Source: an uncultured Cuneatibacter sp. (GTDB lineage: Bacteria > Bacillota > Clostridia > Lachnospirales > Lachnospiraceae). Taken from it: a stretch of DNA of 64,000 nt. Shown piece by piece: positions 31,367-40,196 of this stretch. The stretch lies in NCBI GenBank assembly GCA_934234215.1, contig CAKQHB010000008.1, forward strand, positions 30,031-94,030, given 5' to 3'. The notes under the pieces were generated by a model. It did not search any database. It was not told the origin of the DNA and worked only from the letters and a program-made list of their open reading frames with translations. A program made the position numbers and the translations under genes. The first letter of the stretch is position 1. Each line of letters starts with the position of its first letter.

Positions 31367-34069
31367 TTAAGGAGTCTCTTCATTCTCTGCTGACGTCTCC
31401 GCCTCGCTTTCGGAAGTATCCGATCTTGTATTTTCTCTCTTCCCTGCCTGACTCTCGCCCTCCTCTAACGTCTCGCTTTCCGTCTCTTCTTCGGTGTGCA
31501 GATCGCAGGTTTGATTTGCAAATTCTGACGGCAGTGCGTATTTCGTATCGTCTGTCACCACATCGGGATTTTCGTCCAGATCCGCGGTATCAATGTTCAC
31601 ATAGACTTTTTCCTCGATGGAGTCCGGCGGACAATATTCTGTGGCGGGCAGTCCGGAGTCTTTGCAGACGCTCACTTTTACGTGGCGGTTGCAGTAGGAC
31701 GTCGGCTGGGTTCCGTCTGTGAAGTATTCCGTGTAGACGTATCCGGCATCATCGCCCTCACCGCAGACACCGGCAACGGCCAGTTTTCCGGACAGACTGC
31801 AGATCTGCGCGGAGACGACATTGGGCGAAGTGCGGAATCCGGTGTCGATGAGTCCGGTGTGGATGCGGCGCATGACATTTGCCCAGATGGTCTTGTGGAA
31901 GTCCTGTCCGTAACCGAAGGAAACGGATTCATCATAGCCGGACCAGATGCCGCAGGTGTAGTAAGGGGAGTAGCCCTCGAACCAGACATCGTGATTGTTT
32001 GTGGTGGAGCCACTCTTTGCCGCGTAGCTCATATCGCCGGTATTCAGTCCCTGACCGAGAGCATGGACACCATATTCTTCCCAGGGAGATGCCTCTGTGG
32101 AGAAGGTATCTTCCATCGCGCTGGTCACAAGGACAGAAGTGGATTCTTCGAGAACGCGATGAGTGGAAGCTTCTTTTTCGAGAATCACACGGCCATTGCG
32201 GTCTTCGATTCGCGTGTAAAAGACCGGTTCGTTGTAGACACCGCCGTTGGCGATGGTGGTGTAAGCGGCGGTCATTTCCAGATTGGTGACACCGTTTGTG
32301 ATACCACCGAGACACAGGGCAGGCACAACGTCGGTGATAAATCCGGCGGAGGTCTGTCTGCCGTCTTCCAGTGTCGTGAAGCCAAATTCCTTCAGATAAT
32401 TATAGCCAACTCCCGGTGTGACCGTCTGGACCATGCACTTTGTCGCAATGATGTTCATGGAGTAGACGATGCCCTGTCTGATATTGGCGTAGCCTACATA
32501 ATCGCTGCCCCACCAGTTCGCAAATGCTTTGCCGTCCGCAGAGAAGGGAGCATCGTAATAGGTCGTTGCCAGAGTTGCGCTGCGGGTATCCAGTGCCGGA
32601 GCAAAGTCTGCCAGCACCTTGAAGCAGGAGCCGGGCTGACGGGTAGAATCTGTTGCGCGGTCGAGGCTGAGGCTGGCGGTCTTGTCTCCGCGGCCGCCGC
32701 TGATGGCAACAACCTGTCCGGTAGAGTTATCCAGCACAACCATAGAAGCCTGAGGCTGCAGTGTGATGTCGAGGGATTCCTCGGCAACCGTATCGCCTTC
32801 CTTGATCTGTACGGATTTGTACTGGTTTACCAGGTCGTTAATTTCTTCTTTTGTATCAAATACCAGATTAAATGCCGGAGCATTCTCGTAATTCTGGAAG
32901 TAGGAGCGGATGGAGTTTTCGTTGTACGTTGAAACAGAGCCGTCCGCGTGCTCAATGCGCAGGGAGTAGGTGAAGGAATAGCGCTCCACCGGATAGTTGG
33001 CGGTGTTGTTTATCTCATCGTCCACAATCGCCTGAATGTCGGAATCCATCGTCGTGTAGATGCGCAGCCCGCCGCTGTAGAGCAGGTTGAAAGCCTGTGT
33101 CTGGGTGTAGCCAAGTTCCTCCTGCAGATCAGAAATGACACTTTCCACAACCGCATCCTCAAAATAGGTGTAGGGCTTTCCGGTGGAGGAGGCCGTGTTT
33201 ACATTCTGAATGCGATCGTACACATTGTCATTCAGCGCCTCTTCGTATTGGAACTCGTTGATCAGACCCTGATTCAGCATCCGCTTCAGGACTGTGGCGC
33301 GGCGCTCCGCATTTTTGTCGGGATGCGTGATGGGATTGTACGCCGAAGGATTCTTCGTGATAGAAGCGACAACGGCGCATTCGGATAAGGTCAGCTCCGA
33401 CACATGCTTGTTAAAATAGCGGTTTGCGGCAGCTTCCACACCGAGGGTATTGCTGCCGAGGTTGATGGTATTTAGATAGTTCGTCAGGATCGTCTCTTTG
33501 GACATCTGTTTTTCCAATTGAACGGCAAGATACTGCTCCTGTAATTTCCGCACGATGCGATCCGTCCAGTTGGACTCGGAACCGCCTCCCAGCACATTAT
33601 TTTTGATGAGCTGCTGGGTGATGGTGCTGGCACCCTCAGAAAAATGTCCGGTGGAAATGCCGACAAAAGCTGCGCGGAAGATGCCTTTGACGTCGATTCC
33701 ATTGTGGGTGAAGAATCGCTCGTCCTCAATGGCGACAAAAGCATTGATCAGATTTTTCGGAAGATCCTCAAAAGATACTTCGGTGCGGTTGGAGCCTGCC
33801 TGCACGAGACTGCGCATCGGTGCGCCATCCCGGTCATACAGAACAGTGGCGTAGCCCTTTGGAGCGACGCTGACGCTCTCCAGATTCGGCGCTTCCTTGA
33901 TGATGCCCTGCCATGCGCCGTAGGCGAATCCGCCGCCAACGAAAAACAGGATCACAAAGAAGAGAAGCAGTGCGCGGAGCACAATGGAGATGGCGTGATG
34001 CCCGGTGCGCTGCTTGCCCGCCTGTCGGTGATTGATATAAGATTCTACTTTTTCTTTTCCTAAATTCAT
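31367..34069 (-). CDS. Class A penicillin-binding protein (PBP1A-type)
   Basis: 900 residues from ATG 34069; the open frame runs 59 codons further up without a signal. A short basic cytoplasmic tail and one membrane anchor (about residues 30-52) are followed by the GT51 glycosyltransferase (EDERFFTHNGID, STITQQLIKN) and the transpeptidase: SxxK as PGSCFKVL, SxN as YSMNI, KTG-like KSGST. It polymerises and crosslinks peptidoglycan. The C-terminus is a long acidic Glu/Ser/Thr tail. The gene is monocistronic and divergent from the DUF6514 gene. I do not assign a specific pbp number. Confidence 0.95.
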   Translation of the reverse strand: MNLGKEKVESYINHRQAGKQRTGHHAISIVLRALLLFFVILFFVGGGFAYGAWQGIIKEAPNLESVSVAPKGYATVLYDRDGAPMRSLVQAGSNRTEVSFEDLPKNLINAFVAIEDERFFTHNGIDVKGIFRAAFVGISTGHFSEGASTITQQLIKNNVLGGGSESNWTDRIVRKLQEQYLAVQLEKQMSKETILTNYLNTINLGSNTLGVEAAANRYFNKHVSELTLSECAVVASITKNPSAYNPITHPDKNAERRATVLKRMLNQGLINEFQYEEALNDNVYDRIQNVNTASSTGKPYTYFEDAVVESVISDLQEELGYTQTQAFNLLYSGGLRIYTTMDSDIQAIVDDEINNTANYPVERYSFTYSLRIEHADGSVSTYNENSIRSYFQNYENAPAFNLVFDTKEEINDLVNQYKSVQIKEGDTVAEESLDITLQPQASMVVLDNSTGQVVAISGGRGDKTASLSLDRATDSTRQPGSCFKVLADFAPALDTRSATLATTYYDAPFSADGKAFANWWGSDYVGYANIRQGIVYSMNIIATKCMVQTVTPGVGYNYLKEFGFTTLEDGRQTSAGFITDVVPALCLGGITNGVTNLEMTAAYTTIANGGVYNEPVFYTRIEDRNGRVILEKEASTHRVLEESTSVLVTSAMEDTFSTEASPWEEYGVHALGQGLNTGDMSYAAKSGSTTNNHDVWFEGYSPYYTCGIWSGYDESVSFGYGQDFHKTIWANVMRRIHTGLIDTGFRTSPNVVSAQICSLSGKLAVAGVCGEGDDAGYVYTEYFTDGTQPTSYCNRHVKVSVCKDSGLPATEYCPPDSIEEKVYVNIDTADLDENPDVVTDDTKYALPSEFANQTCDLHTEEETESETLEEGESQAGKRENTRSDTSESEAETSAENEETP

Positions 34070-34298
34070 AAAAAACCTCGCTCCGAAGCTGTAAAAGCTC
34101 CGGCAATTACGAATGGTGATAACTTCTTTCTGGTACAAGTATAGCACGAGTATACCATGCGCAATCAGAACTTTCCAGATAAAAAAATCTATGATATACT
34201 GAAAAATAGTTCTATTCCGATCAGAAGCTGCATATATTTCCTGCAAAAGACATCATGGGGCAGCTTCGGCTGCAAATAACAAAAAAGGGAGTAGAACG

Positions 34299-34640
34299 AT
34301 GCGGACATTTCAGATTTGTGGACAGAGAATGATGCAGGATGAACAGGGACAGGCTTTTATGCTCCGTTATGAGGTGACGAAGGACTGGCGGGGCAGTCTG
34401 GATCTGTATGGGCTTCGGGTCAGCAAGACACCGGGGACGGAGCGACGGACTCTTCCGGCACTTTCGTATTCGAGACAGGAGGTCGAGGAGCTGGGCGCAA
34501 AGCTGTTAGAGGCAGGTGTGACACCGGTTGTCTTGGAAGAGACGATCGAGGATTATAAATTCCTGAAAAACGAGACAGAAGAGAAAACGGCATTTGGAGG
34601 GCGATATGGAGAAACTGGTTGGATACCGTACCGTGTATGA
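34299..34640 (+). CDS. DUF6514-like protein
   Basis: 113 residues with a GGGAG site before ATG 34299. No signal peptide or membrane segment. The pattern of a short strand-rich N-terminal half (YEVTKDWRGSLDLYGLRVSK) and a helix (SRQEVEELGAKLLEAGVTP) fits the DUF6514 family of small Clostridia proteins. Function unknown. It overlaps the YigZ gene by 35 bases, so the two are probably co-expressed. Confidence 0.7.
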   Translation: MRTFQICGQRMMQDEQGQAFMLRYEVTKDWRGSLDLYGLRVSKTPGTERRTLPALSYSRQEVEELGAKLLEAGVTPVVLEETIEDYKFLKNETEEKTAFGGRYGETGWIPYRV

Positions 34641-35268
34641 GAGCGGCGAGGCGGAGACCGTAGAGAAAAAGTCGAGATTTATCACAAACGTCTATCATGT
34701 GGAGACGGAGGAGGAAGTGCAGGCGCATCTGGAAGCATTACATAAGCAGCATTGGAGCGCAAATCATGTGTGCTACGCCTATATATTAGGAAAAAAGCAG
34801 GAGCTTGTGCGTGCCAGTGACGACGGCGAGCCCAGCGGAACAGCGGGACGCCCGATTCTGGATGTGGTACAGGGAGCCGGTCTTTGCAATACCCTTGTGA
34901 CCGTGACCCGTTATTTTGGTGGAACGCTTCTTGGGACAGGCGGTCTTGTACGGGCGTATTCCGAAGGCGCAAAGGCAGGTCTGGCAGCATCCGTTCTTGT
35001 GGACAAGCAGCCGGCACAGCTTTTGGAGATCACGACAGACTATGTGGGTATCGGTAAGATCTTATACATTCTCGGACAGGAGGAGCTGACGGCGATCGAC
35101 AGCAACTACGGGGAGAACGTTATTTTGCAGGTTCCGGTGCCGGAGACGCAGTTAGAGCATCTGAAAAAGCAGATCACAGAAGGTACCAGCGGTCAGGCAA
35201 AAATGAACGAACTGCGGGCGCTGTATCTGGGAACGATTTCCGGAAAAGTACAGGTATTTGAGGATTAA
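34606..35268 (+). CDS. yigZ: YigZ/IMPACT family protein
   Basis: 220 residues. The UPF0029 N-terminal domain carries KKSRFITNVYHVETEEE, then HVCYAYILG, RASDDGEPSGTAGRPIL and the VTRYFGGTLLGTGGLVRAY signature. A C-terminal DUF1949 domain follows. Related eukaryotic IMPACT acts on translational control; the bacterial role is not settled. GGAGGG lies before ATG 34606, which I prefer over the in-frame ATG at 34594. Confidence 0.93.
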   Translation: MEKLVGYRTVYESGEAETVEKKSRFITNVYHVETEEEVQAHLEALHKQHWSANHVCYAYILGKKQELVRASDDGEPSGTAGRPILDVVQGAGLCNTLVTVTRYFGGTLLGTGGLVRAYSEGAKAGLAASVLVDKQPAQLLEITTDYVGIGKILYILGQEELTAIDSNYGENVILQVPVPETQLEHLKKQITEGTSGQAKMNELRALYLGTISGKVQVFED

Positions 35269-35365
35269 ATGCGAAAAAAGCATCGAAAATACGCGGCTTT
35301 TGGCGAAGAAAAGGGTTGCAATCTAAAAAAAGTGTGCTAGACTAGTATAGTTAGTATAGCAATTC

Positions 35366-35395
35366 GAAAGGGCGGTTTCCAAACTGCCCTTTCTT
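35366..35395 (+). terminator. Terminator or attenuator before typA
   Basis: Stem GAAAGGGCGGTTT / AAACTGCCCTTTC followed by TTTC, in the 140-base gap before typA. A possible promoter (TTGCAA, 17 bases, AGACTA) lies just upstream at about 35313-35342, so the hairpin would be in the typA leader rather than at the end of yigZ only. Confidence 0.6.
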
Positions 35396-35426
35396 TCAGC
35401 CCGAAAGTATGGAGGATAGTCCAATT

Positions 35427-37259
35427 ATGAGAAAGAGAAGAGAAGACGTGCGCAACATCGCAATCATCGCCCATGTTGACCACGGTAAAACTACACTGGT
35501 AGATCAGCTGCTGCGTCAGAGCGGTGTCTTCCGTGAGAATCAGGAAGTCAGAGAGCGTGTCATGGACTCGAACGACATCGAGAGAGAGCGCGGTATCACC
35601 ATTCTCTCCAAGAATACAGCAGTACAGTACGGTGACATCAAGATCAACATCATTGATACTCCCGGACATGCAGACTTCGGCGGCGAGGTTGAGCGTGTTC
35701 TGAAGATGGTAGATGGTGTTGTCCTGGTGGTAGACGCTTTTGAGGGAACCATGCCTCAGACAAAGTTTGTTCTGCGCAAGGCGCTGGAGCTGAACCTGTC
35801 CGTAGTTGTCTGCATCAACAAGATCGACCGTCCGGAAGCTCGTCCGGAAGAAGTAGAGGACGAAGTATTAGAGCTTCTGTTAGACCTGGATGCAAATGAC
35901 AAGCAGTTAGACTGCCCGTTCGTATACGCTTCTGCAAAGAGCGGATTTGCCATGGCAAATCTGGAAGATGAGCGCAAGGACATGAAGCCCTTGTTTGATG
36001 CAATCATCAATGGTATCCCAGGTCCGGAGGTGGACGAGGATGCTCCCACACAGGTTCTGATCAGTACCATCGACTACAACGACTATGTAGGCCGTATCGG
36101 TGTCGGCAAGATCGACAACGGTACTCTGAAGGTAAATCAGGAAGCTGTTCTGGTAAATCATCATGATCCGGACAAGATGCGCAGAGTCCGCATCACAAAG
36201 CTGTACCAGTTCGAAGGTCTGAATAAGGTAGACGTTCAGGAAGCAAAGGCAGGCGACATCGTTGCTCTGTCCGGTATCGAAGATCTGCACATCGGTGATA
36301 CGATCTGTGCACCGGAGAATCCGGAAGCAATTCCGTTCCAGAAGATTTCTGAGCCGACCATTTCCATGAACTTCCTTGTAAACGATTCCCCTCTGGCAGG
36401 TACAGAGGGCAAGTTCGTAACTTCCAGACATCTGAGAGAGCGTCTGTTCCGTGAGCTGAATACCGACGTTTCCCTGCGTGTCGAGGAGACTGACAACACC
36501 GATTGCTTCAAGGTATCCGGCCGTGGTGAGCTGCATCTGTCTGTCCTGATCGAGAATATGCGTCGTGAAGGTTATGAGTTTGCAGTATCCAAGGCAGAGG
36601 TTCTGTATAAGTATGATGACCGCAACCGCAAGTTAGAGCCGATGGAGCTTGTTTATGTAGACGTTCCGGAAGAGTTCGCGGGTTCTGTTATCCAGAAGCT
36701 GAGCAGCCGTAAGGGTGAGCTGCAGGGCATCGGTACTGCAGGCAACGGCTACAGCCGTCTGGAGTTCATGATCCCGTCCAGAGGTCTGATCGGCTATCGT
36801 GGCGAGTTCATGACCGACACAAAGGGTAACGGTATCATGAACGCTGTCTTTGACGGATATGAGGAGTACAAGGGCGACATTCAGTATCGTAAGCAGGGAT
36901 CTCTGATCGCATTCGAGAGCGGCGAGACCATCACTTACGGTCTGTACAATGCACAGGAGCGCGGCAGCCTGTTTATCGGACCTGGCGAGAAGGTTTACGC
37001 TGGTATGGTCATCGGTCAGAACGGTAAGAGCGAGGATGTTGAGGTCAATGTCTGCAAGAAGAAGCAGCTGACCAACACCCGTGCATCCGGTTCCGATGAT
37101 GCACTGCGTCTGGTTCCTCCGATTGAGATGAGTCTGGAGCAGTGTCTGGAATTCATCGATACCGATGAGCTGCTGGAGGTAACACCGGAGCATCTGCGTA
37201 TCCGTAAGAGAATTCTGGATCCTCTGATGAGAAAGAGAGCAGGTCTTCGCAAGAAATAA
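35427..37259 (+). CDS. typA: Ribosome-associated GTPase TypA/BipA
   Basis: 610 residues, normal length. GTPase motifs: G1 AHVDHGKTT, switch I with RGITI, G3 DTPGHADFGGE and G4 NKIDR. The translation-factor domains II, III and V follow, and then the BipA-specific C-terminal domain (GSDDALRLVPP, LEFIDTDELLEVTP). It binds 70S ribosomes and assists ribosome assembly and stress growth. ATG 35427 is preceded by GGAGGATAG; ATG 35409 is an alternative. Confidence 0.97.
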   Translation: MRKRREDVRNIAIIAHVDHGKTTLVDQLLRQSGVFRENQEVRERVMDSNDIERERGITILSKNTAVQYGDIKINIIDTPGHADFGGEVERVLKMVDGVVLVVDAFEGTMPQTKFVLRKALELNLSVVVCINKIDRPEARPEEVEDEVLELLLDLDANDKQLDCPFVYASAKSGFAMANLEDERKDMKPLFDAIINGIPGPEVDEDAPTQVLISTIDYNDYVGRIGVGKIDNGTLKVNQEAVLVNHHDPDKMRRVRITKLYQFEGLNKVDVQEAKAGDIVALSGIEDLHIGDTICAPENPEAIPFQKISEPTISMNFLVNDSPLAGTEGKFVTSRHLRERLFRELNTDVSLRVEETDNTDCFKVSGRGELHLSVLIENMRREGYEFAVSKAEVLYKYDDRNRKLEPMELVYVDVPEEFAGSVIQKLSSRKGELQGIGTAGNGYSRLEFMIPSRGLIGYRGEFMTDTKGNGIMNAVFDGYEEYKGDIQYRKQGSLIAFESGETITYGLYNAQERGSLFIGPGEKVYAGMVIGQNGKSEDVEVNVCKKKQLTNTRASGSDDALRLVPPIEMSLEQCLEFIDTDELLEVTPEHLRIRKRILDPLMRKRAGLRKK

Positions 37260-37267
37260 TAAACTTC

Positions 37268-37297
37268 GGGGAGTTTCGACGGAAACTCCCCTTTTCT
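37268..37297 (+). terminator. Intrinsic terminator after typA
   Basis: Stem GGGGAGTTT / AAACTCCCC with a short loop, followed by TTTTCTT. Confidence 0.85.
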
Positions 37298-37450
37298 TAT
37301 TCTGTAGCTATGTGTACAAGTCTGTTTCTGCGATGCTTTTTTATTAACCTTTGCATAAAGATTCGCTATTCTTACATATGTTGAGACACAACAAGGAAAT
37401 ACGGTGCGACAACGATGTAAAAACCGGATCTGAAAATGGAGGAGAAACAG

Positions 37451-38089
37451 ATGACAGACAAAAGCATGGAAAACAACAAGGCAACCGTGATCGGGGAAGT
37501 AGTTAGTGGATTTACGTTCAGTCATGAAATCTTTGGAGAAGGCTTCTATGTGCTGGAGCTTCTTGTGCACCGGCTGAGCGATCAGGCGGACATCATTCCG
37601 CTGATGCTGTCAGAGCGGCTGATTGATGTGACCGGAGACTACCGGGGAATGACGCTGGAGGCGACCGGTCAGTTCCGTTCCTACAACCGCCACGAAGGAC
37701 TGAAAAACAGACTGGTGCTGTCCGTCTTTGTGCGGGAGCTGCAATTTCTCGATGAGTTTACGGACTATACGAAGACGAATCAGATCTATCTGGATGGCTA
37801 TGTCTGCAAGACGCCGATCTATCGGAAAACGCCGCTGGGCAGAGAAATCGCAGATTTGTTGCTGGCAGTGAACCGCCCGTATGGAAAGAGCGATTATATT
37901 CCCTGTATCGCATGGGGAAGAAATGCCAGATACGCAGCTGGATTTGAGATCGGCGGCCATGTCCGGATCTGGGGCAGAGTGCAGAGCCGGGAGTACACGA
38001 AGCGGATCAGCGAGGAAGAGAGCGAGAAGCGGACTGCCTACGAAGTATCGATCAATAAACTGGAATGGGCGGGAGAAACACCGGAATGA
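37451..38089 (+). CDS. Single-stranded DNA-binding (SSB-like) protein with two OB folds
   Basis: 212 residues from ATG 37451 (GGAGGAGA site). The first half (ATVIGEVVSGFTFSHEIFGE, then FYVLELLVHRLS) and second half (NQIYLDGYVCKTPIYRKTPLG, then DYIPCIAWGRNARYA) each look like an OB-fold SSB domain; only the second has the classic SSB signature. It lacks the acidic DDDIPF tail of the housekeeping SSB, so it is probably an accessory SSB found in Clostridia. It has its own terminator upstream and is separated from dapA by the riboswitch. Confidence 0.82.
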   Translation: MTDKSMENNKATVIGEVVSGFTFSHEIFGEGFYVLELLVHRLSDQADIIPLMLSERLIDVTGDYRGMTLEATGQFRSYNRHEGLKNRLVLSVFVRELQFLDEFTDYTKTNQIYLDGYVCKTPIYRKTPLGREIADLLLAVNRPYGKSDYIPCIAWGRNARYAAGFEIGGHVRIWGRVQSREYTKRISEEESEKRTAYEVSINKLEWAGETPE

Positions 38090-38111
38090 CCGAAAAGGTC
38101 GTTTTACATAG

Positions 38112-38140
38112 TTGACAAAAGCGGGAACATCCGCTATCAT
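38112..38140 (+). promoter_or_regulatory. Strong sigma-A promoter of the dapAB riboswitch transcript
   Basis: Perfect TTGACA, 17-base spacer, TATCAT, about 15 bases before the riboswitch aptamer. Confidence 0.8.
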
Positions 38141-38154
38141 TAAAAGAGCAATAA

Positions 38155-38384
38155 CGAGTAGAGGTTGCGCGAGTGATGAGTAGCCTGTCAGATGTGTTCG
38201 GGCACAGACGATGACAGAGGAAAGGTGCGAGCGCCGAAAGGAAGCTGTTCCGAGGCAGTTTTCTTGGGCATATGATGAAAAATTATATGACTGTCATCTG
38301 AAGCAGATGGGGCGCTACTGTGAAACGAGTTTTTTCCGTTTGGAAGAACGATTTTTACCGGTGCCTTCGGGCACCGGTTTTTTT
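38155..38384 (+). ncRNA. Lysine riboswitch (L box) with expression-platform terminator
   Basis: The sequence follows the L-box plan: TAGAGGTTGCGCGAGTGATG at the 5' strand of P1/P2, GCGCCGAAAGGA in the middle, ATATGACTGTCAT of P4/P5 and GGGGCGCTAC closing P1 near 38310-38319. A terminator stem ACCGGTGCC / GGCACCGGT with seven T (38357-38384) follows. When lysine binds, known L boxes end transcription. Here it controls dapA-dapB, the first steps of the diaminopimelate/lysine route, which fits exactly. Confidence 0.88.
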
Positions 38385-38388
38385 GTTC

Positions 38389-38445
38389 GATAGGAAATTG
38401 CGTTGCATTTCCTATAAAGCAAAAACCGCTCCGCGTGGATCGCAG
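38389..38445 (+). repeat. Dispersed multi-hairpin repeat, copy 2 (truncated)
   Basis: GATAGGAAA / TTTCCTATAAAG stem followed by the CCGCTCCGCGTGGATCGCAG part, then divergent sequence. It sits between the riboswitch terminator and the dapA ribosome site. Confidence 0.8.
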
Positions 38446-38481
38446 TTTACAAAACGCCGCATAATAAAGAAGGAGGCCATC

Positions 38482-39366
38482 ATGGCAATATTTAAGGGCG
38501 CGGGTGTCGCAATTATCACCCCTTTTACCGAGAAGAACGAAGTCAATTACGAAGAGCTGGGACGCATTATTGACGACCAGATCACCAGAGGAACAGATGC
38601 CATTATTATCTGCGGTACGACCGGTGAGGCATCGACTCTGACACACAAGGAGCATCTGGACACGATCCGTTTTGCAGTAAAGCATACCGCAGGCCGCATC
38701 CCGGTAATCGCAGGTACTGGTTCCAACTGCACGGACACTGCGATCTATCTGTCCACAGAGGCGGAAAAGGCAGGAGCGGACGGATTGCTTGTGGTAACTC
38801 CCTATTATAACAAGGCGACACAGAAGGGTCTGATTGAGCATTTCACTGCAGTTGCAGAGCGTGTAAGCCTGCCGATCATTCTGTATAACGTACCGTCCCG
38901 TACCGGCTGCAACATTCTGCCGGAAACCGCAGTTCAGTTAGCAAAGACCGTTCCGAACATTGTCGGCATCAAGGAAGCATCCGGCAACATCAGCCAGGTT
39001 GCAAAGCTTGCTGCACTGGCAGACGGCTGCATTGATATTTATTCCGGAAATGACGATCAGGTTGTTCCGCTGCTGGCATTGGGCGGCGTTGGTGTGATCT
39101 CCGTTCTGAGCAATGTAGCACCGGAGATGACGCATCAGATGGTTGCTTCCTATCTGGAAGGCAATGTAGAAGAGAGCCGCAAGATCCAGCTGCAGGCAAT
39201 CGAGCTGATCGATGCTCTGTTCTGTGAAGTAAATCCGATCCCGGTTAAGACTGCGATGGGTATGCTTGGCTGGAAGACGGGCGCACTGAGAAGACCGCTT
39301 TCTCCGATGGAGCCGGAGCATGCAGAAAAGCTGCGCAGCGCAATGCACAGACAGAACTTACTGTAA
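38482..39366 (+). CDS. dapA: 4-hydroxy-tetrahydrodipicolinate synthase
   Basis: 294 residues. Condenses pyruvate and aspartate semialdehyde. Seen are the GTTGEASTLTHKEH substrate loop, the YNVPSRTG tyrosine region and the Schiff-base lysine in GIKEASGNI. The start ATG 38482 follows AAGGAGG; the longer frame upstream is inside the riboswitch. It is co-transcribed with dapB (20-base gap) under the lysine riboswitch. Confidence 0.97.
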   Translation: MAIFKGAGVAIITPFTEKNEVNYEELGRIIDDQITRGTDAIIICGTTGEASTLTHKEHLDTIRFAVKHTAGRIPVIAGTGSNCTDTAIYLSTEAEKAGADGLLVVTPYYNKATQKGLIEHFTAVAERVSLPIILYNVPSRTGCNILPETAVQLAKTVPNIVGIKEASGNISQVAKLAALADGCIDIYSGNDDQVVPLLALGGVGVISVLSNVAPEMTHQMVASYLEGNVEESRKIQLQAIELIDALFCEVNPIPVKTAMGMLGWKTGALRRPLSPMEPEHAEKLRSAMHRQNLL

Positions 39367-39386
39367 GAAACGAAAGAGGTTAGGAA

Positions 39387-40139
39387 ATGATTCGTGTTAT
39401 TATGCATGGTTGTATGGGCCATATGGGGCGTGTAATTACTGATTTGGCTTCTGCCGAAGAACAGCTGGAGATCGTAGCCGGAATTGATCCGCGAGTTTCC
39501 GAAGAGATGTCGTATCCGGTATTTCCTTCGATGGACGCCTGCGATGTGGAAGCGGATGTTGTCATCGACTTTTCCGGAGCAGCAGCGGTGGATGGACTGT
39601 TGGATGCCTGCGTGGCAAAGCAGCTTCCCTGTGTGCTCTGCACCACAGGACTTTCCGAGGCGCAGCTGCGGAAAGTAGAAGAGGCTTCTGAAAAGGTTGC
39701 GATCCTGCGTTCCGCAAATATGTCTGTCGGCATCAATCTGTTGATGAAGCTGTTGGAAGTAGCAGCGCCGGTTTTGGCGGATGCCGGATTTGATATTGAA
39801 ATCGTAGAAAAGCATCATAATCAGAAGCTGGATGCACCCAGCGGTACCGCAATCGCATTGGCAGACAAGATCAATGAGACTCTGGAAAATGAGTATCATT
39901 ATGTATATGATCGTTCGGACGTTCGCAGAAAGCGCGATCCGAAGGAAATCGGCATTAGTGCAGTGCGCGGCGGCACGATTGTCGGTATTCACGATGTGAT
40001 CTTTGCCGGACAGGATGAAGTCATCACCCTGAATCACACTGCATATTCCAAGGCGATTTTCGCAAAGGGAGCGATTCAGGCAGCAAAGTTCCTGGCTGGA
40101 AAGCCAGCAGGACTGTATCAGATGAATCAGGTTGTATAA
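39387..40139 (+). CDS. dapB: 4-hydroxy-tetrahydrodipicolinate reductase
   Basis: 250 residues. N-terminal nucleotide motif HGCMGHMGRVI, the DFSGAAAVDGLL region and the catalytic EKHHNQKLDAPSGTA segment with the His and Lys of DapB. It reduces the DapA product with NAD(P)H in the lysine/diaminopimelate pathway. AGAGGTTAGG is its ribosome site. Confidence 0.97.
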   Translation: MIRVIMHGCMGHMGRVITDLASAEEQLEIVAGIDPRVSEEMSYPVFPSMDACDVEADVVIDFSGAAAVDGLLDACVAKQLPCVLCTTGLSEAQLRKVEEASEKVAILRSANMSVGINLLMKLLEVAAPVLADAGFDIEIVEKHHNQKLDAPSGTAIALADKINETLENEYHYVYDRSDVRRKRDPKEIGISAVRGGTIVGIHDVIFAGQDEVITLNHTAYSKAIFAKGAIQAAKFLAGKPAGLYQMNQVV

Positions 40140-40167
40140 AAATGCGGCGCTTTTTTATACAAAAATA

Positions 40168-40196
40168 CAGCACGCTTCGGTTATCGGAGCGTGCTG
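40168..40196. terminator. Bidirectional terminator between dapB and the DHHW gene
   Basis: Stem CAGCACGCT / AGCGTGCTG; on the minus strand it is followed by TATTTTTGTATAAAAAAG. It overlaps the last codons of the leftward gene. Confidence 0.65.

Noticed and set aside
31682..32932. 416-codon plus-strand ORF inside the PBP gene
   Set aside because: Antisense shadow of the transpeptidase domain; no start signal and no domain.
38155..38384. T-box leader upstream of dapA
   Set aside because: No T-box AGGGTGG antiterminator sequence is present; the order of L-box motifs and the lysine pathway genes point to a lysine riboswitch.
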